From an uncultured Prevotellaceae bacterium (GTDB lineage: Bacteria; Bacteroidota; Bacteroidia; Bacteroidales; Bacteroidaceae), in the NCBI GenBank assembly GCA_900317635.1, contig ONHN01000013.1, forward strand, positions 1 to 52,742: a DNA stretch of 52,742 bases, read 5' to 3'. Position numbers and translations under genes: made by a program. Shown piece by piece: positions 15,610 to 23,846 of the stretch. The number at the start of each line of letters is the position of its first letter. The stretch's first letter is position 1. The notes under the pieces are model-generated. The model was not told where the DNA came from, did not search any database, and worked only from the letters and a program-made list of their open reading frames with translations.

Positions 15610-17055
15610 TCAATCTTCATACCTCTGCTTTGCAGGCCAGTTGATAAGGTAGAGGCGGTCGGCACTACGCGTGAAGGCGGTGTAGAGCCAGCGCAAATAG
15701 CCGCGCAAAGAGGCATCGGGGGGGAGGTAGCCCTGGTCGATGAATACGCGGCGCCACTGCCCGCCTTGGGCTTTATGGCAAGTGACAGCGTAGGCGTATT
15801 TCAGCTGCAGGGCATTATAATAAGGGTCTTGCCGCATCTGCTTGAAACGTTCTGCGCGCGAGGCGATATGGGCATAGTCGGCCAAGACGCTTTCGTAGAG
15901 TGCCGTGCTCTGTTGGGGCGTGAGTGCGGCGGTTTCAGAGGCAAGCGTGTCAAGCAGGACGCGACACGTCAGTTCGTAATTGCCATAGTCGGGGAACGCC
16001 AGCGTAGCATCGGCAAAATGAAAGCCGTGCATTTCGTGCACGTTGCTCAAACAGACAACGCGGCAAGTATCGCCGTTGGCAATGAAGCTGATGGGCATCG
16101 TTTTGCCTTTCTCAAGCTCTGCGGCATGGCGCGCTGTCCAATAATAATTGTTCTTCACGCACATGACGAGGTCGCCCGAGCAAAGTTCTTCTTCGCGGTC
16201 GAAAATGCGAGCGCGTATGCCGAAATTGTAGGCCGTGGCTTGCTTGTTGCTCCGCGTGATGACGATGGTCTCGTCGGTGCCCTCTTCGCTGTATGCATCG
16301 TCAAGGACTTCGATGAGTTCAGCACCACTGACGTGACGCACTTCGCCCTCGTCATCGGCGTCGATGCGCGGAGGCTCGTCTGCGCCTTCAGCAAGGAGCT
16401 GGCGCAGCCGTGTGGCACCTGCCAGGACATCGGACCCTTGCGTTTGACGGACAACTTCCGTCAGGTCGCATTCGGCAACATGGGCTACGTAGCGCCGCAT
16501 GACAGACGGGTTGAGCGCAGGACTTTCTTCGCTGCCCACGGGCGGCAGCTGGGCTGTATCTCCTACGAGCAAGAGTTTGCAGTCTTGCCGCGAGAAGCAA
16601 TATTGCACGAGGTCGTCGAGCAAGCAACCCGAACCAAAGGGGCTGCCGCTATCAGGCTGGTCGGTCAGCATGGATGCTTCATCGACAATGAAAAACGTGT
16701 CGGGCTGAGGGTTGAAACCCAGGTGAAAGGGCGTGTCTTCGCCTCGAAACGTTTGCTGGCGATAGATGGCGCGGTGGACGGTGTAGGCGGGCGATGCACT
16801 GTGGCGCGAAAAAACTTTTGCCGCGCGCCCGGTAGGTGCCAAGAGAAGAGTAGGGCGATCAAGACGTTTCAGCGTGCGCACCAAGGCACCAATAAGCGTT
16901 GTCTTACCCGTACCCGCATAGCCGCGCAGGATAAATATGCCTTCGCCAGGCATCGTGGCAAACTGAGCCAAACGCGCCACGGCTTCCGCCTGCCCCGCTG
17001 TGGGCCGATGCGGAAACTCAAGCATTATCTCGCGCGCAAGAGCTTCGTAGAGCAT
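15610..17055 (-). CDS. RecD-like superfamily 1 DNA helicase (AAA family ATPase)
   Basis: 481 residues from the ATG at 17055. The frame is open 81 bp further, but that part is translated heptamer repeat and is rejected. Walker A GYAGTGKTTLIG (about residues 45-56), Walker B region FFIVDEASML, then LLVGDTAQLPPVG (motif III). A UvrD_C_2-type C-terminal module has YAYAVTCHKAQGGQWRRVFI (motif V) and YTAFTRSADRLYLINW (motif VI). This is the compact RecD2/Dda-like helicase common in Bacteroidota, annotated as exonuclease V alpha-like, and acts on DNA ends or replication intermediates. It is the last gene of a minus-strand run LysE, DUF4924, rfbD, helicase. Confidence 0.9.
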   Translation of the reverse strand: MLYEALAREIMLEFPHRPTAGQAEAVARLAQFATMPGEGIFILRGYAGTGKTTLIGALVRTLKRLDRPTLLLAPTGRAAKVFSRHSASPAYTVHRAIYRQQTFRGEDTPFHLGFNPQPDTFFIVDEASMLTDQPDSGSPFGSGCLLDDLVQYCFSRQDCKLLLVGDTAQLPPVGSEESPALNPSVMRRYVAHVAECDLTEVVRQTQGSDVLAGATRLRQLLAEGADEPPRIDADDEGEVRHVSGAELIEVLDDAYSEEGTDETIVITRSNKQATAYNFGIRARIFDREEELCSGDLVMCVKNNYYWTARHAAELEKGKTMPISFIANGDTCRVVCLSNVHEMHGFHFADATLAFPDYGNYELTCRVLLDTLASETAALTPQQSTALYESVLADYAHIASRAERFKQMRQDPYYNALQLKYAYAVTCHKAQGGQWRRVFIDQGYLPPDASLRGYLRWLYTAFTRSADRLYLINWPAKQRYED

Positions 17056-17065
17056 GGTGTAGATA

Positions 17066-17184
17066 AGTTTACAAGTGACGAGTTGCGAGTTACAAGTGAC
17101 AGTAGCGCTTGTCGTCGGCGTAGCCCAACTCGTCACTCGTCACTCGTCACTTGTCACTCGTTAACTTTACATGTCACTCATTAA
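17066..17184. repeat. Archetype heptamer composite element (both arms and core)
   Basis: Forward arm: heptamers AGTGACG (17074), AGTTGCG, AGTTACA and AGTGACA up to 17101. The core is GCGCTTGTCGTCGGCG, then TAGCCC. Reverse arm: CGTCACT three times (17131-17151), then TGTCACT, then diverged units continuing to about 17184. The arms are complementary and would fold into a long hairpin in RNA. On the minus strand the reverse arm runs back through the stop codon of rfbD. Confidence 0.85.
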
Positions 17185-18027
17185 CTTCTCAATGCACTCG
17201 CGCAGACTATCGGCCCACCAAGGTATGCTGACTCCGAACGTTTGCTTTATTTTCGTCTTGTCGAGCACAGAGTAGTGGGGACGCTGTGCGGGTGTGGGGT
17301 ATTCCTCGGTGTGCAGTGGACGCACACGGCACGACGTAATACCAGCTAAGCGATGGATTTCGCGCGTGAAGTCGTACCACGAGCAAACCCCTTCATTGGA
17401 AAAGTGGTAGATGCCTGGGTGTGGTTCGCTCTCGGCAATACGCAAGAGGGCTTGGGCGAGATCGCGCGCATAAGTTGGTGTACCTATCTGATCGAAGATA
17501 ACGCCCAACTCCTCGCGTTCCGCGCCTAAGCGCAACATGGTTTTGACAAAGTTGTTGCCAAAAGTGGAATAAAGCCAAGCGGTGCGCACAATGGTGCTGG
17601 CGGGGCAAGCCTGCATAACGGCCTCTTCGCCTGCCAACTTCGTGCGACCATACACGGTAACGGGGGCTGTGGCTGCGTCTTCTTTATAGGGAACATGGGC
17701 TGTGCCGTCGAATACGTAGTCGGTGGAGACGTGTATCATGCGTCCTCCAACCGCCGCCATCTCCTCTGCCAGCAGCTGGGGAGCTTTGGCATTCAGCAGC
17801 GTTGCCAATTCCTCTTGCGACTCGGCTTTATCAACGGCAGTAAAGGCGGCGCAATTGATAAGCACTTCGGCTTGATGCTCGGCAATGGCTGTGCGCACAG
17901 CAGCGCGGTTGGTGATATCAAGTTCGGCAACATCGGTGAAAAGGAAATGGTGCGCAGTATATTGCGGTGCCAGCTGGCGCAATTCGCTACCCAACTGTCC
18001 GTTGGAACCAGTTACAAGGATGTTCAT
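17167..18027 (-). CDS. rfbD: dTDP-4-dehydrorhamnose reductase
   Basis: 286 residues. Last step of dTDP-L-rhamnose synthesis: NAD(P)H-dependent reduction of dTDP-4-dehydro-rhamnose, cytosolic. An extended SDR (RmlD_sub_bind) with GSNGQLGSEL at residues 7-16, STDYVFDG, VYGRTKLAGE (catalytic Tyr-x3-Lys), and TAWLYSTFGNNFVKTML. The other rfbABC genes are not next to it, as is usual in Bacteroidales. The last residues (LMSDM, stop) are encoded by heptamer-like repeat sequence, so the C-terminal tail appears to have been added or replaced by the repeat. It starts 11 bp after the DUF4924 stop codon, consistent with translational coupling. Confidence 0.92.
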   Translation of the reverse strand: MNILVTGSNGQLGSELRQLAPQYTAHHFLFTDVAELDITNRAAVRTAIAEHQAEVLINCAAFTAVDKAESQEELATLLNAKAPQLLAEEMAAVGGRMIHVSTDYVFDGTAHVPYKEDAATAPVTVYGRTKLAGEEAVMQACPASTIVRTAWLYSTFGNNFVKTMLRLGAEREELGVIFDQIGTPTYARDLAQALLRIAESEPHPGIYHFSNEGVCSWYDFTREIHRLAGITSCRVRPLHTEEYPTPAQRPHYSVLDKTKIKQTFGVSIPWWADSLRECIEKLMSDM

Positions 18028-18038
18028 AGTTTGAGGAT

Positions 18039-18584
18039 TTACAAATCTAAAGGTTCTTTCTTATTACTTAAGTAGTAATCGGACAATTGCCCGAGCAGGG
18101 TACTTATGTCTTGCAGCGCCTTCTGCGTTTCGGGAGAAATTTGTTTGCTCTGCAAACGCAACAACAACGCGCCATACAGCGCGTTGAAGCACGTTGTCAG
18201 TTCGGTATCGGTGGATGCTGTGGGCTGCTTACTTCTCAGTTCAACGATATAAGGCAACACCTTATAGTACATTTTTTTATAGTACGGAAACTTATCGGAC
18301 TTAAGTAGCTCGTTGTGCAGTTCTTCGAGGTCGGCAAGGGCATTACGGTTGATTTGCAGGTGGCCTTTTTCGCGCAGCCCTTCTTCCTTCATCATTTGGC
18401 AGATGTCGGCATACCACGAAACGATAGCTTGCATCTTCTCGTCGCTGGCTTGGAAGTCCTTTAAGTAATGATGCTTGAGTTCATCAATATCGCAGTGGTA
18501 GGCACGCACGATGTCTTCCACTTGCCACATATAAAGAATGTATTCGGCACGATTCGTCGCGCGCAATCTGTCGGCAATAATCAT
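18039..18584 (-). CDS. DUF4924 family protein
   Basis: 181 residues, no signal peptide or membrane helix, predicted mostly alpha-helical and acidic. The N-terminus (LRATNRAEYILYMWQVEDIV) and the stretch LREKGHLQINRNALADLEEL agree with DUF4924, a family restricted to Bacteroidota and without known function. It lies between the LysE-type gene (23 bp upstream) and rfbD (11 bp downstream); this order, DUF4924 then rfbD, is familiar from Bacteroides genomes, suggesting a shared transcript but not a shared pathway. Confidence 0.85.
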   Translation of the reverse strand: MIIADRLRATNRAEYILYMWQVEDIVRAYHCDIDELKHHYLKDFQASDEKMQAIVSWYADICQMMKEEGLREKGHLQINRNALADLEELHNELLKSDKFPYYKKMYYKVLPYIVELRSKQPTASTDTELTTCFNALYGALLLRLQSKQISPETQKALQDISTLLGQLSDYYLSNKKEPLDL

Positions 18585-18607
18585 CGATACAATAGTGATA
18601 TATAGTT

Positions 18608-19282
18608 CTACTTAAACAGCGACAAGTGGAAAATTGTCATCGATGCATACAAAACGGCCACGCTCAGCACGATGGTACCGATGGTGCGGTTGAGGTAGAG
18701 CACTTCGCGAGGCCCGATGTTGCGCTTCATTTGCGTGATGACGTAGGTCAGTCCGTACCACCATAGCATAGCCCCAGCCCCAATACTAAGGTAACCCACG
18801 GCCGTTCCAAACCAGTTGCCAGGAATGACGAACGTGAACATATTGAAGAGGGCTATGAAGAGGAAAATGATGAGCGGGTTGGAGACCGTGATGCCAAAAG
18901 CCGAAATAGCATTCGTCAGCAGCGTGCCTTTATTGCCCGACGATTGTCGGAAACCTTTGCGCGGGTCGCTGCGCCACAGCCATACGCCAAAGCCAAACAA
19001 CATGACGGCGCCAAGAATTTTCAAGTAAAAGAGGTTTTGCTCGTTGTCGATAAACTCCATCATGAACGGGAGCATACCGCCGCCCGTGATGAGCGCATAG
19101 AAAAGGTCGCTCACCACAGCGCCAACACCAGTAGCAAGGCCATAGTTACGCCCCTTTTGTATAGTGCGTTGGATGCACAGAATGCCCACTGGGCCCATGG
19201 GCGCAGAACATATAATTCCTATTAGCAGTCCCTTCAACATCAGTTGGAAGGTACTAATGTAATCGGCAAATACAGCAGTCAT
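18608..19282 (-). CDS. LysE/RhtB-family exporter
   Basis: 224 residues from ATG 19282, six membrane helices. LysE-superfamily proteins export amino acids or related small molecules with the proton gradient. Signature GIICSAPMGPVGILCIQRT in the first helix and LATGVGAVVSDLFYALITGGG in the second are typical of the Bacteroidota members. The -10-like box at 19291-19298 lies only 9 bp from this ATG, giving a nearly leaderless message. ATG 19240 would give a 40-base leader and is an equally possible start. First gene of the minus-strand run that ends with the helicase. Confidence 0.87.
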   Translation of the reverse strand: MTAVFADYISTFQLMLKGLLIGIICSAPMGPVGILCIQRTIQKGRNYGLATGVGAVVSDLFYALITGGGMLPFMMEFIDNEQNLFYLKILGAVMLFGFGVWLWRSDPRKGFRQSSGNKGTLLTNAISAFGITVSNPLIIFLFIALFNMFTFVIPGNWFGTAVGYLSIGAGAMLWWYGLTYVITQMKRNIGPREVLYLNRTIGTIVLSVAVLYASMTIFHLSLFK

Positions 19283-19290
19283 AACGGGTG

Positions 19291-19298
19291 CAAAAGTA
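19291..19298 (-). promoter_or_regulatory. Possible -7 box for the LysE-type gene
   Basis: TACTTTTG on the minus strand. No convincing TTTG lies 19-21 bp upstream, so this is a partial match only. If used, transcription would start at or next to the ATG at 19282. Confidence 0.4.
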
Positions 19299-19405
19299 AA
19301 CAATTATTGCACACTATAGGCGTTTTCGCGCAAAAAAAATAGAGCTTGCAACAAATTTGTTTCAAAATAACTTGTTTCTGCTTTTACGTTTTTGCAAAAA
19401 AAGTT

Positions 19406-19413
19406 TAACTTTG
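19406..19413 (+). promoter_or_regulatory. -7 box for the phosphate transporter gene
   Basis: TAACTTTG, 27 bases before the ATG at 19441. The -33 region is only TTTT (19382-19385). It lies downstream of an upstream in-frame ATG at 19357, so the start is taken as 19441. Confidence 0.5.
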
Positions 19414-19440
19414 CGGCGTAACTCAGCGAAACGACGAGCT

Positions 19441-21696
19441 ATGGATTTTATGTATTTAGGAATTCTTATATTCCTCTTTATTTTGGCCGTTTGCGACTTA
19501 AGTGTTGGCGTTGCGGGTAGTGCCGTACCGTTTATGAGTCCAGGTATGGGCTCTAAGGCCGCTAAATTTAAGGTTTTATTGACTGTTGCTGCATTGGGCG
19601 TCTTTGTGGGTGCTGCCACGAGCGATGGCATGATGGACGTGGCGCGACATGGCATCATGCTCCCTACTAACTTCTCGTTTAGCGAGGTTATCTGTGTGTG
19701 CCTTGCGGTGACAGCTACAGACATTATCCTTATGGACTTTTTCAACACCATTGGTCTGCCTACTTCTACAACAGTATCAATGGTGTTTGGCTTGTTAGGA
19801 GGTGCCACGGCCTTGGCCGTTTTCAAAATGGCCAGCGGCGGTTATGCCTACGCCGAACTCATCAACACCGACAAAGCTTTAATCATAGCACTGGGTATCT
19901 TCATGAGCGTAGCCATCGCTTTTGTGTTTGGTACGATTGTGATGTGGCTGGCGCGCGTGCTTTTCACGTTCAACTTCATGCACCACGGTCGTTGGTTCCG
20001 CCCCATTTTCGGCGGCATCAGCGTGACGTGCATCATGTTTTTCCTGCTCATTAGTGGTTTGCGTGGCCTGCCCGTGATGGACATGATGGGCTTTACGCCC
20101 GAATGGATAGATAGTCACTATTTTGCCATCATCCTTACTTTCCTATGTGTCTTCACTGTCGTAATGACAGTGTTGGATTTGCTGCGCGTAAACGTCTTTA
20201 AGGTGATTGTGCTGTTCGGCACGTTCTCGCTGGCTATGGCTTTTGCGGGCAACGACCTCGTCAACTTCATTGGCGTTCCGCTGACAGGCCTTGAGTCGTT
20301 CCTCGACTTTACGAAGCATGGTGCTGGCAATCCTGAAACATGGATGATGAGCGAACTGGCTGGCGAACCAACCGACGCTTTCTTTAATGCCGTGAAGCCT
20401 TTTGTGCTTGTGGGTAGTGGTGTCGTTATGGTTGTGGCTCTGAGCCTCTCGAAGAAAGCGCGCAAGGTGGTGGAGAATAGTAACAGCCTTGCTTCGCAAA
20501 GCGAAAGTGAAGAAGTCTTCTCGAGCAGCAAGATTGCTCGTACGTTAGTGCGCATGGTTATCAACGCGAATGCAGCCATCACGCGCATGATACCTCGCAA
20601 GGTAAGAGCTTGGGTTGATACGCGCTTTGATAGTTCGAAAGCCGAATTGCCCGAAGGTGCTGCATTCGACTTGTTGCGTGCCAGCATCAACCTCGTGCTG
20701 GCAGGTCTTCTCATCGTAGTGGGTACATCGATGCAACTGCCGCTCTCAACCACGTATGTAGCCTTTATGGTGGGTATGGGTTCGAGCCTTTCAGACCGTG
20801 CCTGGGGTCGCGAAACGGCGGTTTATCGCATCACGGGTGTCATCACGGTTGTAGGCGGTTGGTTTATAACGGGCGGTGCCGCCTTCCTCTTGAGTTTCCT
20901 GCTTGCCACGCTCAACCATTCCGCAGGCGTTGTAGGTATGCTGATTGTTATTCTTGCCGTAGTCTTCTCACTCTATCGAAACAACGTCAAGTTTAAGCAA
21001 AAACAGAACGAAGAAGATGTTGACCTTGTCTTCCGCCAGCTGGTGCGCACCAGCGACAAGCGCGAAACATGGCAGCTGCTGTTGAAACACGTGGTAGATA
21101 CGCAGGTAAAGATGATAGAGACTTATCGCAGCGTATTCCGAGGCGTAACCTCGGGGCTGATGACCGAGAACGTACGACAACTGCGCACGGCTGCTCACGA
21201 CGTGGAAGAAGCCAAAGATTATTGGAAACGCTATCGCCGCAAAGAGATTGTGGGCATGCGTAAGATTGACTATTTACAGGCTGTGGAGAAAAACACGTGG
21301 TTCCACCTTGGTTCCAACAACATGACGCAGATTGTGTATTGCCTCAAGCGCATGACCGAACCAGCTTTGGAACATGTTGACAACAACTTCAACCCGCTCC
21401 CCGATGCAGTTATCAACGAATTCCGTCCTATATGCAATGAAGTAGATACCTACTTGCAACGCACATGCGAGATGATTCGCAGTGGCAATTTCAAGGACTC
21501 GGGCGAGCTGCTTGTAGAAGGCAATGCCATGAAGGCAAAACTCTCCGAAATGCGCCATGCCCAGCAAGACACGTTGCAGGCTGAGGAAAACAATATCCGA
21601 GCAGCTTTGCTCTATCTTAACATGCTGCAGGAGACGCAAGAACTCATTTCGATGACGCGCCACCTGCTACGTGCCAGCAAACGTTTCCAAGCATGA
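19441..21696 (+). CDS. PiT-family inorganic phosphate transporter with C-terminal PhoU-like domain
   Basis: 751 residues. PiT permeases import phosphate with H+ or Na+. Two PHO4 half-domains are visible: the first (residues ~10-220) contains DFFNTIGLPTSTTVSMVFGL, the second (~420-530) LPLSTTYVAFMVGMGSSLSD; both include the PxS/TT family signature. GNDLVNFIGVPL is the other typical loop, at about 275. The last ~200 residues (VFRQLVRTSDKRETWQLLLK onwards) are alpha-helical and cytosolic, resembling the DUF47/PhoU-type partner that is a separate gene in many bacteria; here it is fused. The stop codon overlaps the next ATG (ATGA). Confidence 0.92.
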   Translation: MDFMYLGILIFLFILAVCDLSVGVAGSAVPFMSPGMGSKAAKFKVLLTVAALGVFVGAATSDGMMDVARHGIMLPTNFSFSEVICVCLAVTATDIILMDFFNTIGLPTSTTVSMVFGLLGGATALAVFKMASGGYAYAELINTDKALIIALGIFMSVAIAFVFGTIVMWLARVLFTFNFMHHGRWFRPIFGGISVTCIMFFLLISGLRGLPVMDMMGFTPEWIDSHYFAIILTFLCVFTVVMTVLDLLRVNVFKVIVLFGTFSLAMAFAGNDLVNFIGVPLTGLESFLDFTKHGAGNPETWMMSELAGEPTDAFFNAVKPFVLVGSGVVMVVALSLSKKARKVVENSNSLASQSESEEVFSSSKIARTLVRMVINANAAITRMIPRKVRAWVDTRFDSSKAELPEGAAFDLLRASINLVLAGLLIVVGTSMQLPLSTTYVAFMVGMGSSLSDRAWGRETAVYRITGVITVVGGWFITGGAAFLLSFLLATLNHSAGVVGMLIVILAVVFSLYRNNVKFKQKQNEEDVDLVFRQLVRTSDKRETWQLLLKHVVDTQVKMIETYRSVFRGVTSGLMTENVRQLRTAAHDVEEAKDYWKRYRRKEIVGMRKIDYLQAVEKNTWFHLGSNNMTQIVYCLKRMTEPALEHVDNNFNPLPDAVINEFRPICNEVDTYLQRTCEMIRSGNFKDSGELLVEGNAMKAKLSEMRHAQQDTLQAEENNIRAALLYLNMLQETQELISMTRHLLRASKRFQA

Positions 21697-22481
21697 ACTG
21701 CTGCTATAGGACAGGAGACAGCGTAGTAATGGTAGGAGCGGGTAACGTGGCCTCCCACTTAGCCCCTGCACTTGTTACTGCAGGCTACCGCGTGACAGGT
21801 ATTGTCAGCCGCACACGGCAGGCGGCCGAATCGTTAGCATCAACGCTTCCAGCCTGTCAAGCTGCAACAGACGTATGTTCACTCGCGCGCGCGTACATAT
21901 ATATTATATGTATATCTGACGATGCCATCCCAGCCGTCGTGGAGCATATAGCGTCATACGCCCCCAACGCTTTGCTTATCCATACTTCAGGCAGTACGCC
22001 CCTCAACGTTTTTGGCAATCACCAACGCTGTGGCGTTATCTATCCACTGCAAACATTCAGCCTCCATCGAGCCGTCAATATGGCTGAAGTTCCGCTCTTT
22101 ATTGAAGCCAACAACCTGGAGACATTGGATAGGATAAGGGGCATAGCCTCCCGTTTTAGCCAACGCGTACAGCCGTTGGATAGTGAAGCACGTGCACGGC
22201 TGCATGTTGCTGCCGTTTTTGCCTGCAACTTCCCTAACGCATGTATCAATGTCGCAGCAGAGTTAATGGGCAAAGCGGAGCAAGATTGGCGATTGCTGTT
22301 GCCTCTAATCAATGAGACTATTGAAAAGTTAGACGTTCTTACCCCTCAGGAAGCACAGACCGGACCGGCTGCCCGGGGAGATACAGAGCTAATGGCGCGC
22401 CAGCGCGACTTGCTGACCGAAGAGAGTTGGCGTCAAATCTACGATGCTATCTCGCATTATATACTAAGCCGACATGAATAG
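21693..22481 (+). CDS. Rossmann-like/DUF2520 domain protein (ProC/F420-oxidoreductase-like)
   Basis: 262 residues. An N-terminal Rossmann fold with the dinucleotide motif VGAGNVASHLAPAL (about 14-27) is followed by a helical DUF2520 domain (about 130-255, from PLFIEANN). The pair is typical of a conserved Bacteroidota gene often annotated as NADP oxidoreductase, coenzyme F420-dependent; no substrate is established and the organism need not make F420. ATG 21693 overlaps the Pit stop codon; a later in-frame ATG at 21732, right at the Rossmann motif, would cut the first strand and is less likely. In Bacteroidales this gene is commonly followed by a KdsC-like phosphatase and maf, exactly as here. 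Confidence 0.88.
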   Translation: MNCCYRTGDSVVMVGAGNVASHLAPALVTAGYRVTGIVSRTRQAAESLASTLPACQAATDVCSLARAYIYIICISDDAIPAVVEHIASYAPNALLIHTSGSTPLNVFGNHQRCGVIYPLQTFSLHRAVNMAEVPLFIEANNLETLDRIRGIASRFSQRVQPLDSEARARLHVAAVFACNFPNACINVAAELMGKAEQDWRLLLPLINETIEKLDVLTPQEAQTGPAARGDTELMARQRDLLTEESWRQIYDAISHYILSRHE

Positions 22482-22483
22482 AA

Positions 22484-22567
22484 ACAAGTAAGTGGCAAGT
22501 GACGAGTGACAAGCCACCAAAAGCGCTTGTCGTCGGCGTAGGCAGACTCGCAACTTGACACTTCACA
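22484..22567. repeat. Heptamer composite element between DUF2520 gene and kdsC
   Basis: Forward units AGTGGCA, AGTGACG, AGTGACA; core GCGCTTGTCGTCGGCGTAGG; reverse units CTCGCAA, CTTGACA, CTTCACA. Same layout as at 17066. Confidence 0.75.
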
Positions 22568-22597
22568 TAAAATCCCCCGTAAAGCAAAATCTCCAAC

Positions 22598-23119
22598 GTG
22601 ATACCCTACGACCTCTCCCGCATTCGCGCCCTGGTTTTTGACGTTGATGGCGTACTCAGCCGCAACACCGTTACCCTTGCCGACGATGGTTTGCCCATTC
22701 GTACGGTCAACATCAAAGATGGTTATGCGCTGAACTTGGCTGCACGTCTCGGCGTGCTCCGCCTTTGCGTCATTACGGGAGGCAAGAGCGAGGCCGTTGG
22801 CCGTAGGTACGAAGGCCTTGGCTTCCACCACGTGTTTCAGGGTGTCTCTAAGAAGATCGACTGCTACGAGCAGTGGAAGGCCGACAATCAGCTCTCGGAC
22901 GACGAAGTGCTTTATATGGGCGACGACATACCCGACCTTGAAGTGCTACGGCGCGTAGGTTGCCCCGTATGTCCAGCAGATGCAGCCCCCGAAGTGCGCG
23001 AAGTTTGTCTCTACATCAGCCCCCGAATGGGTGGCGAAGGATGTGTGCGCGATGTGGTCGAACAGGTGCTACGAGCACAAGGCCACTGGCTCACCAATGC
23101 CGAAGCCTTTGGATGGTAA
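22598..23119 (+). CDS. kdsC: KdsC-type HAD phosphatase (Kdo-8-phosphate phosphatase)
   Basis: 173 residues, starting at GTG 22598; no in-frame ATG precedes the catalytic motif, which starts only 13 residues in. Hydrolyses Kdo-8-phosphate to Kdo in the cytosol for lipopolysaccharide. HAD motif I FDVDGVL has the nucleophile Asp15 and Asp17; motif II is VITGGKS; motif IV is MGDDIPDLEVL. The short capless form fits KdsC, which works as a tetramer. KdsB, the next activation enzyme, is encoded at 32575. The same family includes other HAD phosphatases of nucleotide-sugar pathways, so specificity is inferred. Confidence 0.87.
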   Translation: MIPYDLSRIRALVFDVDGVLSRNTVTLADDGLPIRTVNIKDGYALNLAARLGVLRLCVITGGKSEAVGRRYEGLGFHHVFQGVSKKIDCYEQWKADNQLSDDEVLYMGDDIPDLEVLRRVGCPVCPADAAPEVREVCLYISPRMGGEGCVRDVVEQVLRAQGHWLTNAEAFGW

Positions 23120-23176
23120 ACGCAAGTAGAAACAGAGAGTTATGCATTAACAAGACCATAAATCCATTACCAAACT

Positions 23177-23758
23177 ATGCTTGATAATCTAAAGAAGTAC
23201 AATCTCGTCCTTGCCAGTGCCTCGCCACGTCGCAAGGAACTTCTCCAACGCCTTGGTATCGACTTCAAAGTGCGTACCTTGTTGGGTATTGATGAGAGTT
23301 ATCCCGACAACCTTCCTGCTGAAAAGATTGCCGAATACATTTCGAAGAAGAAAGCCGAAGGTTATCGCACGTCGCTCGCAGCAGACGAACTCATTATTTG
23401 TGCCGACACCATCGTGTGCTTCGAAGATAAGGTGTTGGGTAAACCCAAGACCACGGATGAGGCAAAGGCCATGCTGCGTATGCTCTCGGGCAATCAGCAC
23501 TATGTTTATACAGGCGTCACCGTCTTCAGTGCGACGAAGGAGGTTTCCTTTACAGCCGAGAGTCGCGTTAGCTTTGCCAAGTTGACAAAGGAGGAAATAG
23601 ACTATTACGTTGACAACTTTGTCCCCCTCGACAAGGCTGGCGCATACGGCATCCAAGACTGGATTGGCATTGCTGCCGTTGAAGGCATCGAAGGCAGCTA
23701 CTTCAACGTGGTGGGCCTGCCGATGCAACGGCTCTATACGGCACTTAAGAAATTCTAA
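23177..23758 (+). CDS. maf: Maf-family nucleotide pyrophosphatase
   Basis: 193 residues. Maf proteins hydrolyse non-canonical or excess nucleoside triphosphates (dTTP/UTP for the YhdE type) to monophosphates and PPi in the cytosol. Motifs: LASASPRRKELLQRLG (residues ~12-27), ADTIVCFEDKVLGKP (~77), VSFAKLTKEEIDYY, and DKAGAYGIQDWIG with the catalytic region GIAAVEGIEGSYFNVVGLPM. Full-length. It follows kdsC by 57 bp and is followed by a one-armed heptamer repeat. Confidence 0.92.
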   Translation: MLDNLKKYNLVLASASPRRKELLQRLGIDFKVRTLLGIDESYPDNLPAEKIAEYISKKKAEGYRTSLAADELIICADTIVCFEDKVLGKPKTTDEAKAMLRMLSGNQHYVYTGVTVFSATKEVSFTAESRVSFAKLTKEEIDYYVDNFVPLDKAGAYGIQDWIGIAAVEGIEGSYFNVVGLPMQRLYTALKKF

Positions 23759-23762
23759 TCAG

Positions 23763-23830
23763 AGTTTACAAGTGACAAGTGACGAGTTAGGCTACGCCCT
23801 AATAAGTGCTGCTGTAACTTCTCACTGAAA
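23763..23830 (+). repeat. Heptamer composite element between maf and yciO
   Basis: Forward units beginning six bases after the maf stop codon (AGTTTACA, AGTGACA, AGTGACG), then the core variant GTTAGGCTACGCCCTAATAA, then a weak reverse arm (AACTTCTCACT). Confidence 0.65.
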
Positions 23831-23846
23831 GAATTCTAACATCTCC

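Noticed and set aside
17056-17136. N-terminal extension of the helicase
   Set aside because: It is translation of the heptamer repeat.
15766-17184. 472-codon open frame on the plus strand
   Set aside because: Antisense shadow of the RecD-like helicase; its end is translated heptamer repeat.
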